Below, in pieces: positions 34,175 to 39,597 of a DNA stretch of 39,597 bases. The position numbers and the translations under genes were made by a program. Where the stretch lies: the NCBI GenBank assembly GCA_020629005.1, contig JAHDEE010000036.1, positions 1-39,597 of the forward strand, read 5' to 3'. Positions within the stretch are counted from its first letter, which is position 1. Each line of letters begins with the position of its first letter. Under the pieces are notes generated by a model. The model saw nothing but the letters and a program-made list of their open reading frames with translations, was not told the origin of the DNA and searched no databases. The DNA is from Chitinophagales bacterium. Its GTDB lineage: Bacteria; Bacteroidota; Bacteroidia; Chitinophagales; UBA2359.

Positions 34175-34354
34175 GGTGCAAAATAGCCTTGATAGCAGTG
34201 GAAATGCAGGTGCTGCACAGGTACTGAGCGCTGGATCGCTGGGGGCTGTGAGTTTCGAGCAGACCACAGCGGCCATGCAGCGAAGACCTGTGCAGTGCCT
34301 GTATTGGAACGGATAGCAAGTACACAATTGACGCGCTGGAATCGGTTTCGCTCC
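34175..34354 (+). repeat. 180 bp structured intergenic element, copy 5
   Basis: The ends are GGTGCAAAATAGCC (from 34175) and GTTTCGCTCC (34345-34354). The outer stem is a 20-base inverted repeat, 34203-34222 against 34286-34305, in which the three non-Watson-Crick positions are all G.U on the plus strand. The distal stem bases (TGCACAGGT) differ from those of copy 4 (TATAGCAGGC) yet stay paired. Its right end is 40 bases before the pyrG ATG, overlapping the region where a promoter is expected. Confidence 0.88.
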
Positions 34355-34375
34355 AAAGTATTGATCAGTTTTCAG

Positions 34376-34383
34376 TACCTTTG
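34376..34383 (+). promoter_or_regulatory. Possible -7 box (TACCTTTG) for pyrG
   Basis: A perfect match to TAnnTTTG lies 11 bases before the pyrG ATG, implying a leader of only a few bases. The -33 position would fall at the right end of structured element copy 5, where only TTTCG is found. Confidence 0.4.
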
Positions 34384-34388
34384 ATTAA

Positions 34389-36038
<1,650 letters not shown>

Positions 36039-36609
36039 AGGGGGACTTTGCCAGAGAGAAATTGGTATTGGAGAGCTTTTTGCTCTATTTTAGCAGTAGG
36101 CATCAAACCAACAGGGCAAATGTCTTGTTGTGCAGGTGTCACGGGACTTGTTAAGATAGTGTTAATTGTGGCCACTACAGAATTGAATTGATGCTGTAGT
36201 TTTGGCAAATTTTGAGATAAAAATCTTTTCTTTGTCCTGATTTTGAAGAATTTCCCGAATGAGCCCTTGGGTTTAGCGTTTTTAAGGCAGACTGCAAGCG
36301 GAAAACAAATTATGGGGAAGATGCTGGAGGAAATGAAAAAACTGATATTGTCCGACTGAATTTTGAGGGATAGAAAATAAAAATTTTGACCATAAAGGCT
36401 GCTATTCTATTTTTCTGTATTCTGTAGCCAGGTCATTAAAGATGATCTCACCTTACTCTATTGATCAATTGTCTTGATCACTTCAGTCTTAATCAAAAGA
36501 AGCTGCTTTGTTGTGGCTCTTTTTCATCCTCTTTCTTCTCTAGCTAAGCAGGCTTTAAAGCGCGATGTTAACGACCTTCGGGTGCGGATTAAACATTAAA
36601 CGCTTTTTT
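36039..36609. other. 571-base non-coding region before the RNase/CSD/LRR gene
   Basis: There is no gene here. A small hairpin AGAGC-TTTTT-GCTCT (36072-36086) followed by ATTTTAG could end pyrG transcription. Further stems are CTACAG/CTGTAG near 36174-36198 and TGATCAA/TTGATCA (36462-36480). The rest is AT-rich. If the promoter lies far upstream, this would be a long structured 5' leader of a cold-shock-domain gene. Confidence 0.5.
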
Positions 36610-39480
36610 ATGAGTGAGAGTAAGAATAACAGAAAAATTGATTTTGTTATTGATGGAACCAATGTATGTGGATGGCATGAGACCAACATATATGAAGCTG
36701 GAAACAGAGGAAACAAGACGGCAGATTTTACGCTGTTGCCTTTATTGAAATTGGTAGAGGTACTGCTAGCCAGAGGTCAGTCATTTCATTGCTGGTTTGA
36801 TGCCAGCACGCTTAATATTCTAAACGACAATGAGCAGGTCATTTATAATGAATTGCTGAAGAAGTACAACGATAATTTCTACCAAGTGATTGGCGGCATT
36901 AAAGCTGATCCTTTTGTACTTGCCTCGGCCGATAAATTTAATGCGGCCATCATTAGCAACGATAGCTTTGGAATCTATCTGGATAAATATCCATGGTTGG
37001 AACGCAACAAACAACCGCTGAGACTGTTCAAGGGCGGAAAGCCAAAACTAGGTGGTGATAATCATCTGATGGTACCGCATCTGGATATTAACGAGGTCTT
37101 GGATCAAACTGTTGAAGAGATCTATCACGGGCTTAAGTACAATATCCAATCGAGAAAGAGAGGGGTCGTCAAGACTTTCAACGAGAAGAACGGATGGGGA
37201 TTTGTGACTGGTCAGGATGGCGAAGATATCTACTTCAACAAAAAGAACATCCTGGTAAAGGAGGAAATGGATGTGGAATTTGAAATTGGTCGCAACCACA
37301 AAGGGGAGCTTTTTGCCAATAATGTAACCTTCTCCAGAGATGACATTGAGGAGATGCAGGAAAGACTGGACAAGCTGGAGCAGGAGCTAATCCTCTATAA
37401 GGTGGCAAGAAAATTCAAGGAGTCCGATAAAGTGCTCGAAGGGGAAGTCGAATGGTATGACAGAGACAAGGAGTATGGGGTGATCACCTACCAGGGCGAT
37501 AAGTCCTATTTCTTTTACGGCTCTGAGTTTAATCATGCCGAGCATGGCCCGATTCCTGGACAAAAAGTGATTTTCCAAATCGGCAAGAACAAGAAAGGTG
37601 CTTGCGCGATCAAAATTTTCCTTTATGTGGAAGATAAGCAGGTGCAGCAGGTATTTGATCGTTTGAAATCGGGAGATTCCAGCGATGGAGGTAGAGTTGG
37701 AAAATCCAAGGGTAGTAAGCAAAACTCGAGAAAGGAACGTACCAATGGTGCGCAGGCCAATGTTTCGACCAATGGTTCAGTTAGCAAGCCGGGAGCCGCT
37801 CGAGATAAAGATTCTGCCAAGCAAGACAACAAGCGTCGAGATAAGCGAGACAAACGAGACAGCCGCGAGAACCAACGCGAAAGCAGTAGGGATAATGGGC
37901 GAGATAACGGCCGTGAAAGAGATCAGGACCGAAAGTCTGATAAGCGTGATCACAAGAGTGAGAAAGGCAGACAGAAAGAACAGCCACAGAAGAAAGGAAG
38001 CGCAAAGAAGGACAACAAGCAGGAATCCGTGCAGAATTCTGCCCGAAAGGAGGAAACAGCTCAAACCAATGAGTCTTCAGTGAAAAAGGAGGGCAAGCAG
38101 GCCAAAGGAAACAGGGAAAGCAAAGCTGCCAAGCCGACAAAACAAGCCGCCCGGGCCAAGAAAGGAGAAAAAATATACCTGGGTAAAATTACCTCTCTAA
38201 AATCCGGACAAGGTAGAATTAAGCCTTCTAATGCAAAGAAGACACTTGCTTTCAAGCTTTCAGATGCATTGGAAGAAGTAGCCCCATCACTTGAGATAGG
38301 AGCTATGGTGCGCTTTCATCTTGAAATCACGGCAAAAGATATGATTCCGAAAATCATTGAGATGGTTTCGAAAGAATCAGCACCTAATACTTCTGCTGCA
38401 AAGGAAGGATCAGAAACTAAGGAAAAACAGTCCAAAGTAGAGGCAACAGACAATGCTACAAAGTCGAGCGATCGAGGCAAGAAGAAGATGCAGGAGAAAG
38501 ACGACAAACCTTCGACTGAACAAAAGAAAACGACTAGGAGCACATCCAAGTCAAAGTCTCAGGGAGAACTCGACCTTAGCACTGCAAAAGGTAGAAAGGC
38601 CTGGTGGGATGAATTGGAAGGGCAATGGAAAGTTGCGTTCAATTTTATTACGGATGGAGAAGAAGTTAAGACTACGCCTTCTGACAAAAAGCTGTCCGAA
38701 ATTCTGGAACTTACAAGGATATCCCTTAACCCTAGAGGTAGAGAACTTAAAGCGAAAGTCAGCAATCTTAGCGGACTTGCAAAGTTGAGCAAGCTTAAGT
38801 CACTGGATGTTGCCGATCAGAAGCTCAAGAATCTTCGTGGTGTTGAGAAGCTGGAAAAATTAGAGCGCATCAAGCTAAACTCCAACGAGCTCACCTCGCT
38901 TGCGGGCGTGGAAAAGTTGCCAAAACTCAAGGAGTTGCACTGCGCCTGGAATAAGATTAAGAGCATCAAGGAACTTCAGGAACTTCCAAAACTCGATCAT
39001 CTGGTTTGTGGAGGAAATTTGCTGGAATCTGTTGATGAGCTGAAGGCCCTTAGCCGTTTAAAGCGCCTTGAATGTTTCAATATCAGCCTGGATTCGCTGA
39101 AGATATTGAAAGGCTTTGAACGATTGGAACAACTCAATTGCAGCTACAATCCGATTTCTTCTTTGAAAGATATGCCTGAACTACCGGCACTGAAAAAGTT
39201 GAACATGGACTATTGTCAGCTTAGCAGCACAAGTGGAGTTCAGAAACAGAAATCGCTGGTCAAACTTGAAGTCGAATACAATGAATTAAAAGATATCAAG
39301 GGACTCGATAAGCTGGAAAATCTGACACATTTCAATTGCAGCAGCAATAAACTCACTTACAAGCAATTGCAGGGTTTGAAAAAAGTGCCTTCTCTGACCA
39401 ACTTGAGTGCTAAAGAAAACAAACTCAAAGACGATCAACAGGAGAAGCTCCAGGAGATGTTGAAAGATGCGGTGAGCTAG
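36610..39480 (+). CDS. Regnase-like RNase + cold-shock domains + LRR protein
   Basis: A 956-residue cytoplasmic protein of unusual architecture. Residues 8-165 match the Zc3h12a/NYN (PIN-like) RNase fold: D15 in VIDGTNVCGW, D64 in CWFDAST, D100 in KADPFVLASAD and D118 in ISNDSF supply the acidic metal site. Two cold-shock-like OB domains follow, about 183-240 (GWGFVT, DIYFN) and 277-340 (YGVITY, SYFFYG), separated by a helical segment. A Lys/Arg/Asp/Ser-rich disordered linker (355-515) leads to a third OB-like domain (about 518-585), another charged linker, then KAWWDELEGQW (about 663-673) and some ten leucine-rich repeats of 20-22 residues to the end. ATG 36610 is preferred to 36565. Likely role: RNA binding and cleavage with LRR-guided protein contacts (inference). 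Confidence 0.85.
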   Translation: MSESKNNRKIDFVIDGTNVCGWHETNIYEAGNRGNKTADFTLLPLLKLVEVLLARGQSFHCWFDASTLNILNDNEQVIYNELLKKYNDNFYQVIGGIKADPFVLASADKFNAAIISNDSFGIYLDKYPWLERNKQPLRLFKGGKPKLGGDNHLMVPHLDINEVLDQTVEEIYHGLKYNIQSRKRGVVKTFNEKNGWGFVTGQDGEDIYFNKKNILVKEEMDVEFEIGRNHKGELFANNVTFSRDDIEEMQERLDKLEQELILYKVARKFKESDKVLEGEVEWYDRDKEYGVITYQGDKSYFFYGSEFNHAEHGPIPGQKVIFQIGKNKKGACAIKIFLYVEDKQVQQVFDRLKSGDSSDGGRVGKSKGSKQNSRKERTNGAQANVSTNGSVSKPGAARDKDSAKQDNKRRDKRDKRDSRENQRESSRDNGRDNGRERDQDRKSDKRDHKSEKGRQKEQPQKKGSAKKDNKQESVQNSARKEETAQTNESSVKKEGKQAKGNRESKAAKPTKQAARAKKGEKIYLGKITSLKSGQGRIKPSNAKKTLAFKLSDALEEVAPSLEIGAMVRFHLEITAKDMIPKIIEMVSKESAPNTSAAKEGSETKEKQSKVEATDNATKSSDRGKKKMQEKDDKPSTEQKKTTRSTSKSKSQGELDLSTAKGRKAWWDELEGQWKVAFNFITDGEEVKTTPSDKKLSEILELTRISLNPRGRELKAKVSNLSGLAKLSKLKSLDVADQKLKNLRGVEKLEKLERIKLNSNELTSLAGVEKLPKLKELHCAWNKIKSIKELQELPKLDHLVCGGNLLESVDELKALSRLKRLECFNISLDSLKILKGFERLEQLNCSYNPISSLKDMPELPALKKLNMDYCQLSSTSGVQKQKSLVKLEVEYNELKDIKGLDKLENLTHFNCSSNKLTYKQLQGLKKVPSLTNLSAKENKLKDDQQEKLQEMLKDAVS

Positions 39481-39537
39481 TTTCAAAAAAATCGATCAGA
39501 CATCCTGATCATTGATTATACTTGAAAGACCCTTAAC

Positions 39538-39597
39538 AGCACTAGTGCTGCGCAAACGAAATTCGCACCACCTTTAAGGGCTTCTATTTCTGTCATA
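39538..39597 (+). repeat. CTAG MITE-like element, left part, cut by window end
   Basis: From CTAG at 39542 the sequence follows the left half of the 3367 element (GCGCAAACGAA, CACCTTTAAGGGCTTCTATT, TCTGTCAT) until the window ends. Just before it, AGCACTAGTGCT (39538-39549) is a palindrome, as if the right end of one copy adjoined the left end of another. Confidence 0.8.

Noticed and set aside
37685-38140. Alternative-frame ORFs on both strands in the RNase/CSD/LRR gene
   Set aside because: They arise from the low-complexity Lys/Arg/Asp linker; the main frame is continuous across them and flanked by recognisable domains.

Overview
The window looks like chromosomal DNA of a Bacteroidota bacterium, probably a marine or environmental Saprospiria/Cytophagia-type lineage (phylum confident, class an inference). 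Supporting signs are a PorX-type response regulator fused to a PglZ phosphatase domain (a type IX secretion regulator), the LpxC-FabZ fusion, a DUF4175 protein, a single XerD-like recombinase close to aroQ, and possible -7 boxes of the form TAnnTTTG. No rRNA, tRNA or CRISPR array was recognised.

Layout. 1-3400: a heptamer microsatellite, xerD (minus), an unrecognised helical-repeat gene (plus) and aroQ (plus). 3800-8112: a DUF4175 membrane/coiled-coil protein, an RsbW-like ATPase and ybeY (plus). 8456-12615: a minus-strand run transcribed porX, tsaE, ald, surE. 12839-18719: an HD phosphohydrolase, a broken histidine kinase tail, then a tightly overlapped lipid A block, lpxD, lpxC/fabZ, lpxA and an ABC ATPase. 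19083-19880: dtd and a MazG-like pyrophosphohydrolase. 19929-27087 (minus): a short-chain fatty acid transporter, a secreted unknown, a BtuF-like binding protein, a cysteine/cystathionine synthase and two paralogous LysM + RlpA-like proteins. 27252-29392: an NfeD membrane protease overlapping kdsB. 29652-33989: a 1445-residue secreted DUF11 protein. 34395-39480: pyrG, then a 956-residue protein joining a Regnase-like RNase domain, cold-shock domains, a charged linker and leucine-rich repeats.

The genes are largely core metabolism and envelope functions: lipid A (lpxD, lpxC/fabZ, lpxA), Kdo activation (kdsB), peptidoglycan-associated LysM/RlpA proteins, secretion control (porX) and RNA maturation or turnover (ybeY, the RNase/CSD/LRR protein).

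The most unusual content is intergenic. Five copies of a 179-181 bp element (1100, 8124, 14469, 18813 and 34175) share terminal motifs (GGTGCAAAATAGCC at one end, GTTTCGCTCC at the other) and fold into nested stems. Their stem sequences differ with compensating changes, and in all five copies some of the outer-stem mismatches become G.U pairs on the same strand, as expected for a structured RNA. A second family, a 166 bp MITE-like element with CTAG-ended inverted repeats, has one full and three partial or window-truncated copies. It supplies the aroQ stop codon, borders the kinase remnant and directly abuts one of the 180 bp elements.
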